Shown: piece after piece, positions 34,199 through 44,060 of the stretch
Layout of the letters: each line of letters opens with the position of its first letter
Numbering within the stretch: the first letter of the stretch is position 1
Origin: Bordetella genomosp. 11
GTDB lineage: Bacteria; Pseudomonadota; Gammaproteobacteria; Burkholderiales; Burkholderiaceae_B
Length of the DNA stretch: 64,000 bases
Direction of reading: 5' to 3'
Assembly: GCF_002261215.1 (NCBI RefSeq)
Contig: NZ_NEVS01000004.1
Span: 2,728,001 to 2,792,000, forward strand
Notes under the pieces: model-generated
What the model was told of the DNA's origin: nothing
Databases searched by the model: none
Seen by the model: only the letters and a program-made list of their open reading frames with translations
Made by a program: the position numbers and the translations under genes

Positions 34199-35548
34199 CT
34201 AGCGATGGCCCCAGTCGTGCAGGTCGGTGTCGCCGCGTTTCGCCGGCGCGGTTTCGGGAAGCAGTCGCAGGGCCAGCAGCGACGCGACGCCCAGTACCAG
34301 CATATAGGCCGCCAGCCCGCCGAAATGGCCGCCGCTGGCCTGGATGATCTTCACCGCCACGAGGCCCAGTATGCCGCTGCCGATCAGCGAACCGATCTGC
34401 CAGATAAGCGCGATGCCGCTGCACCGCACGCGCGTGGGAAACAGCTCGGGGAACATGGAGGCCTGCGGCGCATAGCAGAGCGCATGGCCGATCGACAGCA
34501 CCAGTATCATGGCCAGCTGCGTCACGAGGCGATCGCCGCTGTTCAGCATCAGGAAGAACGGCACCACCATGACGATCTGCACGAGCGCGCCGGCCATGTA
34601 GACCGGCCGGCGGCCATAGCGGTCGGACAGCAGGCCGGCAAGGGGAATGGTGACCAGCTCCACACCGACCGCCAGCAGGATGCTTTGCAGCAGCCACGCG
34701 TCGTTCAGGTGATTCGCCTTGCCATAGGCCAATACGATGGTGCTGTACATGGCGAACGCGCAGGCCTCCACCAGTTTGGCGAATACGCCCTTGGCGATGA
34801 TGCCCGGATAGGCGCGCAGCACCTCGGCCACCGGCCGCGACTCCACCGCCTTGGTCTTGCGGATTTCGTCGAAGACCGGCGATTCGTCTATGCGCAGCCG
34901 CACGTACAGGCCGATGATCACCAGCACCAGGCTCAACAGGAAGGGAATACGCCAGCCCCAGTCCAGCAACTGGGATTCGGTCAGGGTCGACGTCAGCACC
35001 GCGAACAGGCCCGCCGGTATCAGGAAGCCCGCGGGCGCGCCCAATTGCACCCAGCTGGCGTAGAAGCCGCGCCGCGCGCGCGGCGCGTATTCGGCGGTCA
35101 TCAACACCGCCCCGGCCTGTTCGCCGCCCACGCCGAAGCCTTGCAGGATGCGGATCAGCACCAGGGCCAGCGGCGCCCAGAAGCCGATGCGATCGTAGGT
35201 CGGCATCAACCCGATGACGAACGTACCCAGGCCGACGATCAGGATGGTCACCACCAGGGCCTTCTTGCGGCCCAGCTTGTCGCCGAAATGGCCGAACACG
35301 ATGCCGCCGATAGGCCGTGCCAGGAAGCCCACCGCATAGGTGGCGAATGCCGCCACGGTGCCGGCCATGGGGTCCGAACCCGGAAAAAACAGCTTGCCGA
35401 AAAACAGCACCGCCGCTGTCGCATAGACGAAGAAATCGTAGTATTCCGCGGCGGTGCCGATGGTCGAGGCAACGGCGGCGCGCCGCAGCATGCCCGCCGA
35501 AGATGTGCCCTCGCCGACGGGATGGGCGCTACTGGTGATGGTGCTCAT
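34199..35548 (-). CDS. MFS transporter, metabolite:H+ symporter type
   Basis: The 449-residue protein has twelve predicted transmembrane helices and the MHS-family signs: EYYDFFVYATAAVLFFGKLFFP in helix 1, the signature loop GHFGDKLGRKKALV between helices 2 and 3, and RILQGFGVGGEQAGAVLM in helix 4. Relatives carry shikimate, alpha-ketoglutarate and other organic acids. Its place between manD and gntR suggests uptake of a sugar acid such as mannonate or fructuronate. ATG 35548 has GGAG upstream. Confidence 0.88.
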   Translation of the reverse strand: MSTITSSAHPVGEGTSSAGMLRRAAVASTIGTAAEYYDFFVYATAAVLFFGKLFFPGSDPMAGTVAAFATYAVGFLARPIGGIVFGHFGDKLGRKKALVVTILIVGLGTFVIGLMPTYDRIGFWAPLALVLIRILQGFGVGGEQAGAVLMTAEYAPRARRGFYASWVQLGAPAGFLIPAGLFAVLTSTLTESQLLDWGWRIPFLLSLVLVIIGLYVRLRIDESPVFDEIRKTKAVESRPVAEVLRAYPGIIAKGVFAKLVEACAFAMYSTIVLAYGKANHLNDAWLLQSILLAVGVELVTIPLAGLLSDRYGRRPVYMAGALVQIVMVVPFFLMLNSGDRLVTQLAMILVLSIGHALCYAPQASMFPELFPTRVRCSGIALIWQIGSLIGSGILGLVAVKIIQASGGHFGGLAAYMLVLGVASLLALRLLPETAPAKRGDTDLHDWGHR

Positions 35549-35629
35549 GTCTGCTCCACTGCTTTCTGATTTTCATGCGCGGCAACGGCGCCGCATGGGT
35601 CCGCGCCGGGCTGTCCCGGCGCGGCCGGC

Positions 35630-36838
35630 CTACCAGTTCCACAAGGTGCCGTCCTCCAGGCGCGCCACCGGCAAATAGGCCGGGTCGTAGGGATACCTGG
35701 CGGCCAGTTTCTCGTCGATATCCACGCCCAGCCCGGGAGCGTCCCCGGGATGCATCGTGCCCTTGCTGAATTCCCATGCATGGGGGAATACCTCCAGGGC
35801 TTCCGGCGGGTAGCCCATGTATTCCTGCACACCGAAATTGGGTACCCAAAGATCGAAGTGCAAGGCCGCGCCCATGCACACCGGCGAAAGGTCGGACGGA
35901 CCGTGGCAGCCGGTGCGCACCTGGTACAGCGAGGCGAAATCGGCGATACGGCGCAGGTGGGTGATACCGCCCGCATGCGTCAGCGTGGCGCGGATGTAAT
36001 CGATCAGTTGTTCCTCGATCAGCTGTTTGCAGTCCCAGATGCTGTTGAAGATTTCGCCGACGGCGACGGGCGTCACGGTATGGCGCCGGATCAGGCGGAA
36101 GGCTTCCTGGTTTTCCGCCGGCGTGGGATCTTCCATCCAGAACAAGCGATAGGGTTCGACCGACTTGCCCAGCCGGGCGGCCTCGATCGGCGTCAGGCGG
36201 TGGTGCACGTCATGCAGCAGATGGGTGTCGAAGCCGAAGCGTTCGCGCACCGCCTCGAATAGCCTGGGGATGAAGTCCAGGTACTTTTCGCTGGACCAGG
36301 ATTGTTCCTCCGGCCAGCCCTTGGTGGCGGGTTCGTAGGCGCCGCCGTGCTTGGTCACGCCGTAAACGGATTTCATGCCGGGCACGCCGCATTGGACGCG
36401 GATGGCCTGGTAGCCCTGGTCCACGTGCTCCGCGTACTTGTCCAGCGCCTCCGGCAGGTCGCGCCCGGTCGCATGCCCATACACCATCACGCGTTCGCGC
36501 GAGGCACCGCCCAGCAACTGGTACAGCGGCATGCCGGCCATCTTGGCCTTGATGTCCCACAGCGCCATATCGACCGCGGCGATGGCCGACATCGTTACCG
36601 GCCCACGGCGCCAGTACGCGCCCTTGTACAAATACTGCCAGGTGTCTTCGATCCTGCGGGGATCGCGGCCGATCAGCACCGGGCACACATGGTCTTTCAG
36701 GTACGAGGCCACGGCCAGTTCGCGTCCGTTCAGCGTGGCGTCGCCCACGCCGTGCACCCCTTGGTCCGTGACCAGTTTCAGGGTGACGAAGTTGCGGCCG
36801 GGGCAGGTGACGATCACCTCGGCATGGGTAATTTTCAT
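35630..36838 (-). CDS. manD: D-mannonate dehydratase (enolase superfamily, ManD/RspA type)
   Basis: The 402-residue enzyme belongs to the mannonate dehydratase subgroup of the enolase superfamily. Signature stretches include [17 protein letters not shown], the metal-binding [18 protein letters not shown] and VGEIFN, with [11 protein letters not shown] near the C-terminus. It removes water from D-mannonate to give 2-keto-3-deoxygluconate. GGAG precedes ATG 36838. It heads an operon with an MFS transporter and a GntR regulator and is divergent from the dehydrogenase across 47 bases. Some relatives act on gluconate weakly, so the sugar acid is a family-level call. Confidence 0.88.
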   Translation of the reverse strand: MKITHAEVIVTCPGRNFVTLKLVTDQGVHGVGDATLNGRELAVASYLKDHVCPVLIGRDPRRIEDTWQYLYKGAYWRRGPVTMSAIAAVDMALWDIKAKMAGMPLYQLLGGASRERVMVYGHATGRDLPEALDKYAEHVDQGYQAIRVQCGVPGMKSVYGVTKHGGAYEPATKGWPEEQSWSSEKYLDFIPRLFEAVRERFGFDTHLLHDVHHRLTPIEAARLGKSVEPYRLFWMEDPTPAENQEAFRLIRRHTVTPVAVGEIFNSIWDCKQLIEEQLIDYIRATLTHAGGITHLRRIADFASLYQVRTGCHGPSDLSPVCMGAALHFDLWVPNFGVQEYMGYPPEALEVFPHAWEFSKGTMHPGDAPGLGVDIDEKLAARYPYDPAYLPVARLEDGTLWNW

Positions 36839-36885
36839 GGCGGCTCCACTTGCTGAACTTAGTCTTGGATACTACCATACCAGTT

Positions 36886-38352
36886 ATGACCTCGCCTTTG
36901 CCCCGACTCACGCCCGACCGCCTGCCCGGCCTGGGCGCCTACCTGCCCGCCCCGCCCTGGACCGAGCCCCGCATCGGCATCGTGCACCTGGGATTGGGCA
37001 ACTTCCATCGCGCGCACCAGGCGATGTACACCGAGGACGCGATGCTGGCCGCCGGTGGCGACTGGGGCATCTGCGGCGTGTCGCTGCGTCGCCCGGATAC
37101 GCGCGACGCGCTGGCGCCGCAGGACTGCCTGTACAGCGTGCTGGTGCGGGACGCGCGCGCCGAACGGGTGCGCGTGGTGCGCTCGCTGCGGCGGATACTG
37201 GTGGCATCGGAAGAACCGGACGCCGTGCTGGCTGCCCTGGGCGATCCGCACGTCCGGATCGTGACGCTGACCGTCACAGAGAAAGGGTATTGCCTCGATC
37301 CGGGCACGGGCGGCCTGGACCTGCGCCACCCGCTCATCGCGCGCGACCTGGACGATCCGGCGCACCCCCAAAGCGTGCCTGGCTATCTGGTGGCGGCCCT
37401 GCGCGCGCGCCGCGCCGATCCGTTTACCGTGCTGTCCTGCGACAACCTCGCGCATAACGGCGCGGCCCTGCGCCGGGCGGTAACGGATTACGCGCGCGCG
37501 CTGGACCCCGAACTGGCCGACTGGATCGCCCGGACCGTGGCCTTCCCCTCGACCATGGTGGACCGCATCGTGCCGGCCACCACCGATGCCGACCGCCAGG
37601 ACGCCGCCCGCGTGCTGGGCTGCGTGGATGCCTGGCCCGTACCGACGGAAAGCTTCCGGACATGGGTCATCGAAGATCGGTTCCCGGGCGGGCGGCCGGC
37701 CTGGGAACGGGCCGGCGCGATCATGGTGGACGACGTCACGCCCTATGAAACGGCCAAGCTGCGCATGCTCAATGGGATCCACTCGACCCTGGCCTATCTG
37801 GCGCTGCTGGCGGGCCTGCAGACCGTGGACCAGGCCGTCGGCCAGCCGGACCTGCGAGCGCTGCTGTACCGCACCATGACCGACGACATCGCGCCCACCC
37901 TGACGGTACCCGCCAGCTTCGACCGCGCACGCTATCGCGACGAACTGCTGGCGCGCTTCGCCAACCCCGCGCTGAAGCACCGCTGCATACAGATCGCCAT
38001 GGACGGCAGCCAGAAACTGCCGCCTCGGCTGCTGGGCACCCTATCGGATCGCCTGCGCGACGGCCATGCGGTGGACCGGCTTGCGCTGGGCATTGCCGCG
38101 TGGATGCGCTTCCTGTCGGGGCAGTCCGAAAGCGGCGCGCCGCTGGAGCTGAACGACCCCATGGCGGCGCGCCTGCGCGCCCTGGCGATGCCGGGCGCAA
38201 GCGCCAGCGTCGACGCCCTGCTCGGCGTGCGCGAAATATTCCCCGCTCCGCTGGCGGCGGACGTCCGGTTTACGGCGGCGGTGCGGCGTGCCTACGAGGC
38301 ACTGGCCAGCCACGGCGCGCTGGCGACCGCGCGCCGCTACGCGGCGCTGTAG
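36886..38352 (+). CDS. uxuB: Mannitol dehydrogenase-family oxidoreductase (fructuronate reductase-like)
   Basis: The 488-residue protein has the polyol dehydrogenase fold: GIVHLGLGNFHRAHQAMYTED at the NAD site, TVTEKGYC in the middle, and the long C-terminal domain with ETAKLRMLNGIHSTLAYL, where the Lys is catalytic. Members reduce D-fructuronate to D-mannonate or oxidise mannitol to fructose. Divergence from manD points to fructuronate reductase, linked to mannonate dehydratase. ATG 36886 gives a good N-terminus and is preferred to the upstream codon at 36850. Its stop is one half of a hairpin with the opposing gene. Confidence 0.82.
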   Translation: MTSPLPRLTPDRLPGLGAYLPAPPWTEPRIGIVHLGLGNFHRAHQAMYTEDAMLAAGGDWGICGVSLRRPDTRDALAPQDCLYSVLVRDARAERVRVVRSLRRILVASEEPDAVLAALGDPHVRIVTLTVTEKGYCLDPGTGGLDLRHPLIARDLDDPAHPQSVPGYLVAALRARRADPFTVLSCDNLAHNGAALRRAVTDYARALDPELADWIARTVAFPSTMVDRIVPATTDADRQDAARVLGCVDAWPVPTESFRTWVIEDRFPGGRPAWERAGAIMVDDVTPYETAKLRMLNGIHSTLAYLALLAGLQTVDQAVGQPDLRALLYRTMTDDIAPTLTVPASFDRARYRDELLARFANPALKHRCIQIAMDGSQKLPPRLLGTLSDRLRDGHAVDRLALGIAAWMRFLSGQSESGAPLELNDPMAARLRALAMPGASASVDALLGVREIFPAPLAADVRFTAAVRRAYEALASHGALATARRYAAL

Positions 38353-38368
38353 CGGCGCCGCGCTACAG
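38347..38368. terminator. Bidirectional hairpin formed by two convergent stop codons
   Basis: CTGTAGCG at 38347-38354 and CGCTACAG at 38361-38368 are perfect complements around 6 bases. The TAG of the + gene (38350-38352) and the TAG of the - gene (38363-38365) lie in the two arms. No T-run follows, so termination may be weak or Rho-aided. Confidence 0.5.
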
Positions 38369-38851
38369 GAAGCGATCGAGCAGTTTGCGGCTGTGCTTGT
38401 CCAGCGCGCGCATATCGCCGACCAGGTAATGGATTCCGTGGCTGTCGGCGATCAACAGCGCCTGGCCGCCCAGCCGCCGTATGTCTTCCTCGCCACGCAG
38501 CACCAGCGAGGTCGCGCCGCGGTCGGTCTGGACGTTCCAGGTGCAGGGAGTCGCGTAGCCGGACACCGCCACGATGCGCTGGATGCGCGGCATGAATTCC
38601 CGCGCGGTCAACGCCTCCTGCACCAGCACCCGCATGCCATGCGGCAGGTCGTCCACGCGGTCGATCCAGGCCACCTCGTGGCCAGCCGGATCCACCAGGG
38701 AGCAGCCGCCTTCCGGCGCCGATATCGGAAAGGCCCGCACCGGCACGATACCGTCGATGGTCGTGCCATCGGCGCCCACATACACCAGCCGGCCATGGGC
38801 ATTGCGCTGGAGCCGGAAATCAGGCTTCGGCGACGAGATCGTCATCGTCAT
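38363..38851 (-). CDS. DUF1854 protein of the cyanophycin locus
   Basis: The 162-residue protein is a small DUF1854 member, with FRLQRNAHGRLVYV and the beta-rich middle. Members sit next to cyanophycin synthetases together with an ABC transporter in many betaproteobacteria, but their biochemical role is unknown. No signal or transmembrane segment is visible. The start overlaps the 3' end of the ABC gene by 32 bases; it lies 11 bases from the convergent dehydrogenase. Confidence 0.83.
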   Translation of the reverse strand: MTMTISSPKPDFRLQRNAHGRLVYVGADGTTIDGIVPVRAFPISAPEGGCSLVDPAGHEVAWIDRVDDLPHGMRVLVQEALTAREFMPRIQRIVAVSGYATPCTWNVQTDRGATSLVLRGEEDIRRLGGQALLIADSHGIHYLVGDMRALDKHSRKLLDRFL

Positions 38852-41123
38852 CCTCCTCGTCGCCCCGCACTTCCGCGTCCACCTCCGCCTGCCGCGCCTG
38901 CGCCTGGTACAGCGCGTGATACGCGCCGCCGACGGCCATCAGTTGCTCGTGATTGCCCTGTTCGACGATGCGGCCGCGGTCCAGGACCACCAGCCTGTCG
39001 GCCTTGCGCAGCGTGCTGAGCCGGTGCGCGATGGCGATGGTCGTGCGGCCCCGCACCAGGTTGTCCAGGGCCTTCTGGATTTCCTTCTCCGTCGCGGTAT
39101 CCACGGATGATGTGGCTTCGTCAAGGATCAGGATGCGCGGGTCGATCAGCAGCGCGCGGGCGATGGAAATGCGCTGGCGCTCGCCGCCCGACAAGGCCTG
39201 GCCCCGCTCGCCGACCAGCGAATCGTAGCCGTGCGGCAGCCGCAGGATGAATTCGTGCGCGTGCGCCGCGCGCGCCGCCGCGATGATCTCTTCGCGCGTG
39301 GCCTCCGGCTTGCCGTAGGCGATGTTTTCGGCGATCGTGCCGAAGAACAGGAATGGCTCCTGCAGCACCAGGCCGATGTTGCGCCGGTACTGCGCGATAC
39401 CCATCGTGCGGATGTCGATGCCATCGACCAGGATCGCGCCTTCGGTCACGTCATAGAAGCGGCAGATCAGGTTGATCAGGGTGCTCTTGCCCGAACCGCT
39501 ATGCCCTACCAGGCCTACCATCGTGCCGGGTTCTATGGTCAGGTCCAGGCCATGCATGACGGACCGGTTGCCATAACGGAAACCCACGTCGCGCATTTCG
39601 ATGCGGCCGCTCACCCGCCCGATCTGCACCGGATTGCGCGGCTCCGGCACGCTGGACACGTGGTCCAGGATATCGAAGATGCGCTTGGCCCCCGCCGCCG
39701 CCTTTTGCGTCACCGAGACGATGCGGCTCATCGAATCCAGGCGGGTATAGAAGCGGCCGATATACGCCAGGAACGCCGCCAGCACGCCCACCGTGATCTC
39801 GTGCCGGGAAACCTGCCAGATACCGTAGATCCACACCACCAGCAGGCCGATCTCCGTCAGCAGCGTCACCGTGGGCGAGAAAAGCGCCCACACCGTATTG
39901 ACCCTGTCGTTGACGTCCAGGTTGCGCTGGTTGGCCTCGCGAAAGCGGCGCACTTCGCGCTTTTCCTGGGCGAAAGCCTTGACCACCCGTATGCCCGGGA
40001 TCGTGTCGGCGAGCACATTGGTGATTTCCGACCACACCCGGTCCACTTTCTCGAAACCGTGGCGCAGACGGTCGCGGACGGCGTGGATCATCCAGGCGAT
40101 GAAGGGCAGCGGCACCAGCGTCACCAGCGCCAGCCAGGGATTGATGGTGATCAGGATGACGGCCGTCATCAGGATCATCAGCACGTCGGTCGCGAAGTCC
40201 AGCAGGTGCACGGACAGGAAGATGCAGATGCGGTCGGTCTCGCTGCCGATGCGCGCGATCAGGTCCCCGGTGCGCTTGCCGCCGAAATACGCCAGCGACA
40301 AATGATGCATGTGCTCGTAGGTGGTGGTGCGCAGGTCCGCCCCGATGCGCTCGCTGACCCAGGCCAGGATATAGGTGCGGCCCCAGCCCAGCCCCCAGGC
40401 CAGCAAGGCGGAGGCGAACAGGCCCGATAGGTACATCACCACCCGCTCGTTGTCGATGGGCGCACCGTTCTGGAAGGGAATCAGCACCTCGTCCATGAGC
40501 GGCATGGTCAGATACGGCGCCACCAGGGTGGCTGCCGTGGCCAGCAGCGTCAATATGAAGCCGATGGTCAGCGGCACCTGGTACGGCACGGCGAAACGCC
40601 ACAGGCGCAACAGGGCCCAGGTGGCGGGAGGTTCCCGCGGCGGCGGATTGCAGACGGGGCAGACGTCCTGCTCTGCGGTAAGGGGCTCCAGGCAGGTCGC
40701 GCAGAGCCGGTCGCGGGATTCGGCCAGGCCCGGCAGGCCGCGCAGGCGATCCCGTTGGCGCGCATAAGCGTCGCGCAACCGCAATGCGGCCGGATTCCGC
40801 CCCAGCGTGTAGCGCCACACGGCCAGGCGTGCGTCCGGACCGTGCAACTCCAGCGTGCCGACGCCGGCATGATCTGAAACCGTTACGCTGTCCGTCACTT
40901 CGTAAGGCCAGCGGCGCCATTGGTCCTCGCCCGGCTCGCGCGCGACGATGTTGCGGTCGGTGACGAAAACGAGGCCGTTGCGGAACTTCAGCGCCGCGTC
41001 CAGGTCTAGCGGCAACCAGGCAAGCAAAGTCTCGCCCTCACCCAGCTGGGCGACCATATCGGCGTGCCAGTCGGCTGGCAGGGCGGCTCCATCCGGGACG
41101 AAGTCTAAAACGGGTTTCTTCAT
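38820..41123 (-). CDS. Cyanophycin-associated ABC transporter, fused permease-ATPase with zinc ribbon
   Basis: The 767-residue protein is an MsbA-like half-transporter. An N-terminal cytosolic part of about 160 residues precedes the usual domains and contains CATC at 141-144 and CPVC at 155-158, a likely zinc ribbon. Six transmembrane helices then follow (about 170-470), and an ATPase domain with Walker A GHSGSGKST, ABC signature LSGGERQR and Walker B ILILDEATSS. It is divergent from the synthetases and coupled to DUF1854. Its substrate is unknown; the place suggests a role linked to cyanophycin. ATG 41123 is used; a GTG at 41138 is an alternative. Confidence 0.85.
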   Translation of the reverse strand: MKKPVLDFVPDGAALPADWHADMVAQLGEGETLLAWLPLDLDAALKFRNGLVFVTDRNIVAREPGEDQWRRWPYEVTDSVTVSDHAGVGTLELHGPDARLAVWRYTLGRNPAALRLRDAYARQRDRLRGLPGLAESRDRLCATCLEPLTAEQDVCPVCNPPPREPPATWALLRLWRFAVPYQVPLTIGFILTLLATAATLVAPYLTMPLMDEVLIPFQNGAPIDNERVVMYLSGLFASALLAWGLGWGRTYILAWVSERIGADLRTTTYEHMHHLSLAYFGGKRTGDLIARIGSETDRICIFLSVHLLDFATDVLMILMTAVILITINPWLALVTLVPLPFIAWMIHAVRDRLRHGFEKVDRVWSEITNVLADTIPGIRVVKAFAQEKREVRRFREANQRNLDVNDRVNTVWALFSPTVTLLTEIGLLVVWIYGIWQVSRHEITVGVLAAFLAYIGRFYTRLDSMSRIVSVTQKAAAGAKRIFDILDHVSSVPEPRNPVQIGRVSGRIEMRDVGFRYGNRSVMHGLDLTIEPGTMVGLVGHSGSGKSTLINLICRFYDVTEGAILVDGIDIRTMGIAQYRRNIGLVLQEPFLFFGTIAENIAYGKPEATREEIIAAARAAHAHEFILRLPHGYDSLVGERGQALSGGERQRISIARALLIDPRILILDEATSSVDTATEKEIQKALDNLVRGRTTIAIAHRLSTLRKADRLVVLDRGRIVEQGNHEQLMAVGGAYHALYQAQARQAEVDAEVRGDEEDDDDDLVAEA

Positions 41124-41262
41124 GGAAAACGTATTCACAGCCGCGGCGAAACCAGCAGACCGGGACCCCGATTTCGGCGCGAAGCTGAAAACGTGTTCCT
41201 TCCTTGCAACATACCGGACGTCATGGATAGAATCGGCGTCGCCGCCTTCTTACCGATATTTC

Positions 41263-41268
41263 TATAAT
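41263..41268 (+). promoter_or_regulatory. -10 element of the cyanophycin synthetase operon
   Basis: TATAAT at 41263-41268 is a perfect -10 hexamer in the AT-rich divergent region, 130 bases before the cphA' start. The expected -35 position is GC-rich, so an activator may be needed. Short ATCGG repeats flank it. Confidence 0.45.
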
Positions 41269-41397
41269 CGGCGGCATATACAGAGCATCCTGGCACCGAC
41301 GAAACGCGCACCGTATACCTACACGGGATAACCCACGAACCGCCCAAAGCCCAGGAATTTCTTCCGTTCGCCATCGGAATTTTCGGCAAATTAGAAC

Positions 41398-44013
41398 ATG
41401 AAAAAGAAAGACATTGAATTTCTCGATGTCGTGGCTTTGCGCGGCCCGAACATCTGGACCTATCGACCCGTATTGGAAGCCTGGGTGGATATCGGCGAAC
41501 TGGAGGATTATCCCTCCAATACGATTCCCGGCTTTTACGAGCGTCTGTCGACGTGGTTGCCGACACTGATCGAACACCGATGCAGCCCCGGGGTGCGCGG
41601 GGGCTTCCTGCAACGCTTGCGCGAAGGCACCTGGCCGGCGCATATCCTGGAACACGTCACGCTGGAGCTGCAGAATCTGGCGGGTCTGCCGGGCGGTTTC
41701 GGCAAGGCCCGGGAAACCGCCGTGCGCGGGGTCTACAAGGTTATCGTGCGCGCCTGGCAGGAAGACGTCACCCGCGCCGCGCTGAGCGAGGCGCGCGACC
41801 TGGTCATGGCCGCCATGGAAGACCGCCCCTTCGACGTCCCGGCCACGATCGAGCGGCTGCGCGACATGGTGGACCGCCATTGCCTGGGCCCCAGCACGGC
41901 CTGCATCGTCGACGCCGCGGACGACCGCGATATTCCTTATATCCGCCTGTTCGAGGGCAATCTCGTACAAATGGGATACGGCGCGCGCCAGCGCCGCATC
42001 TGGACGGCCGAAACCGACCGCACCAGCGCGATCGCCGAAGGCATCTCGCGCGACAAGGACCTGACCAAGCGCCTGCTCGCCGAATGCGGCGTGCCGGTGC
42101 CCGAGGGACGGCTGGTCGAATCGCAGGAAGAAGCCTGGGAGGCCGCGCAGGACATCGGCCTGCCCGTGGTCGTCAAACCCTATGACGGCAATCACGGCCG
42201 CGGGGTCTTTACCAACCTGAACAGCTACGAAGAGGTCAAGGCGGCCTACGCCGTGGCCCAGGACGAAGGCAGCGGCGTGCTGGTGGAACGCTTCGTCACC
42301 GGCAACGAACATCGCCTGCTGGTCGTGGGCGACCGCATGGTCGCCGCCGCGCGCGGCGAACCGGCCTGGATCGTCGGCGACGGCGCGCATACCGTCGAAG
42401 ACCTGATCGAACGGCAGATCAATACGGACCCCCGGCGCGGCAGCGGCGAGGACTGCCCGCTGAACAAGGTCAGGCTGGATTCCGCCGCGCGCCTGGAAAT
42501 CGCCCGCCAGGGCCTGGCCGCGGACAGCGTGCCCGCCGCGGGACGAAAAGTATTGATCCAGCGCAACGGCAATGTGGCCTTCGACGTCACGGACCAGGTG
42601 CATCCCGAAGTGGCCCACGCGGTTACGCTGGCCGCCCGCATCGTCGGCCTGGACGTGGCCGGCGTGGACCTGGTGGCGCAGGACATTTCGCGGCCCCTGG
42701 AAGAACAGCGCGGCGCCATCGTGGAAGTCAATGCGGGGCCGGGCTTGCTCATGCACCTGAAACCCGCCGACGGCCCGCCCCGGCCGGTGGGCAAGGCCAT
42801 CATCGACCACCTGTTCCCCGACGGCGACGACGGCCGCATACCGGTCGTCGGCGTCACGGGCACCAACGGCAAGACCGTCGTGGCACGGCTGACGGCACGC
42901 CTGCTCCAGCTGTGGGGCCGGCATGTCGGCCTGGCCTGCAGCGAAGGCCTGTACTTCGACCAGCGCCAGGTCGAACGCGGCGATCGCGGCGACTGGGCCT
43001 CGGGCCGGCGCATACTGATGAACCGCTCCATCGATGCGGCGGTCATCGAAAACAGCAGTACGGTCATCCTGCGCCAGGGCCTGGCCTACGACCGCTGCCA
43101 GGTGGGCATCGTGACCAATATCGATGAAGGCGACCATCTGGGCGAGCACGATATCCGCGACCTGGATGGCATGGACAACGTCCTGCGCACGCAGATCGAC
43201 GTGGTGCTGCCCACCGGCACCGCGGTGCTGAATGCCCGCGACGAGCGCGTCGTCCAGATGGCCGGCCTGTGCGACGGCGACGTGGTGTTCTTCGGACTGG
43301 ACCCCCGCCTGCCGGCGATCGCATCGCATGTGGCATTGGGCAAGCGCGCGGTATTCGTGCGCGACGGCCACGTGGTGCTGGCCGAGGGCAACCGCGAACA
43401 GCGCGTCAGCGAGGTAGCGGCCCTGCCGCTGACCGCGGGCGGGCGCGTCGCCTTCCACATCGAGAACGTCCTGGCGGCGGTCGGTGCCGCGTGGGCCCTG
43501 GGTGTGCCGGCCAACATCATCCGCGTCGGCGTGGAAACCTTCGACGTCGATCGCGCCGATGCCCCCTGGCAATTCACGGCGATCGAACACAAGGGCGCGA
43601 CGGTGGTGGTGGACGGCGCGCACAACGTGTCGGCGTTGCGGGCCCTGGTCGCCGCCGCGGAACGCTTCCCGGCACGGCGGCGCCGCATCGTCTATGGCGC
43701 GGGCAAGGACCGCCGCGACCAGGATCTGCTGGACCAGGGCACCCTGCTGGGCGACGCCTTCGACCAGTTGGTCCTTTACGACGACACCACCGTACCCTCG
43801 CAGCGTCCGGCCGGGCAGGCGCGCGGCCTGTTGCGGGCCGGCGCCCAGCAAGGCGGCCGCGCGACCGCCATCGTGGACCAGCCCGACCATGCCACGGCCG
43901 TGCGCACGGTACTGGACAGCGTGCGTACGGGCGATTTCGTCATCCTGCAGTGCAACGAGGGCGGCGCCGAACCCACGCTCGATTTGCTGCGCCACTGGAT
44001 CGAGCAGAACTGA
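41398..44013 (+). CDS. cphA': Cyanophycin synthetase paralogue (CphA' type)
   Basis: The 871-residue enzyme has an N-terminal domain, an ATP-grasp domain (about 220-470, PVVVKPYDGNHGRGVF) and a Mur-ligase-like domain with P-loop GTNGKT at 488-493. The ATP-grasp part adds Asp and the Mur-like part adds Arg in canonical enzymes. Here the motif after the P-loop is ENSSTV at 551-556, where the neighbour has ETARGG, and the later motif is AHNVSAL instead of GHNPDAI. It is the first of two adjacent synthetases, as in Cupriavidus necator. Its N-terminal half should still act as a ligase. It starts 274 bases from the divergent ABC gene. Confidence 0.87.
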   Translation: MKKKDIEFLDVVALRGPNIWTYRPVLEAWVDIGELEDYPSNTIPGFYERLSTWLPTLIEHRCSPGVRGGFLQRLREGTWPAHILEHVTLELQNLAGLPGGFGKARETAVRGVYKVIVRAWQEDVTRAALSEARDLVMAAMEDRPFDVPATIERLRDMVDRHCLGPSTACIVDAADDRDIPYIRLFEGNLVQMGYGARQRRIWTAETDRTSAIAEGISRDKDLTKRLLAECGVPVPEGRLVESQEEAWEAAQDIGLPVVVKPYDGNHGRGVFTNLNSYEEVKAAYAVAQDEGSGVLVERFVTGNEHRLLVVGDRMVAAARGEPAWIVGDGAHTVEDLIERQINTDPRRGSGEDCPLNKVRLDSAARLEIARQGLAADSVPAAGRKVLIQRNGNVAFDVTDQVHPEVAHAVTLAARIVGLDVAGVDLVAQDISRPLEEQRGAIVEVNAGPGLLMHLKPADGPPRPVGKAIIDHLFPDGDDGRIPVVGVTGTNGKTVVARLTARLLQLWGRHVGLACSEGLYFDQRQVERGDRGDWASGRRILMNRSIDAAVIENSSTVILRQGLAYDRCQVGIVTNIDEGDHLGEHDIRDLDGMDNVLRTQIDVVLPTGTAVLNARDERVVQMAGLCDGDVVFFGLDPRLPAIASHVALGKRAVFVRDGHVVLAEGNREQRVSEVAALPLTAGGRVAFHIENVLAAVGAAWALGVPANIIRVGVETFDVDRADAPWQFTAIEHKGATVVVDGAHNVSALRALVAAAERFPARRRRIVYGAGKDRRDQDLLDQGTLLGDAFDQLVLYDDTTVPSQRPAGQARGLLRAGAQQGGRATAIVDQPDHATAVRTVLDSVRTGDFVILQCNEGGAEPTLDLLRHWIEQN

Positions 44014-44060
44014 GGACTATGCCGCCGCCGTCCCGGCGTACCGGCCGACAGGAACACAGC

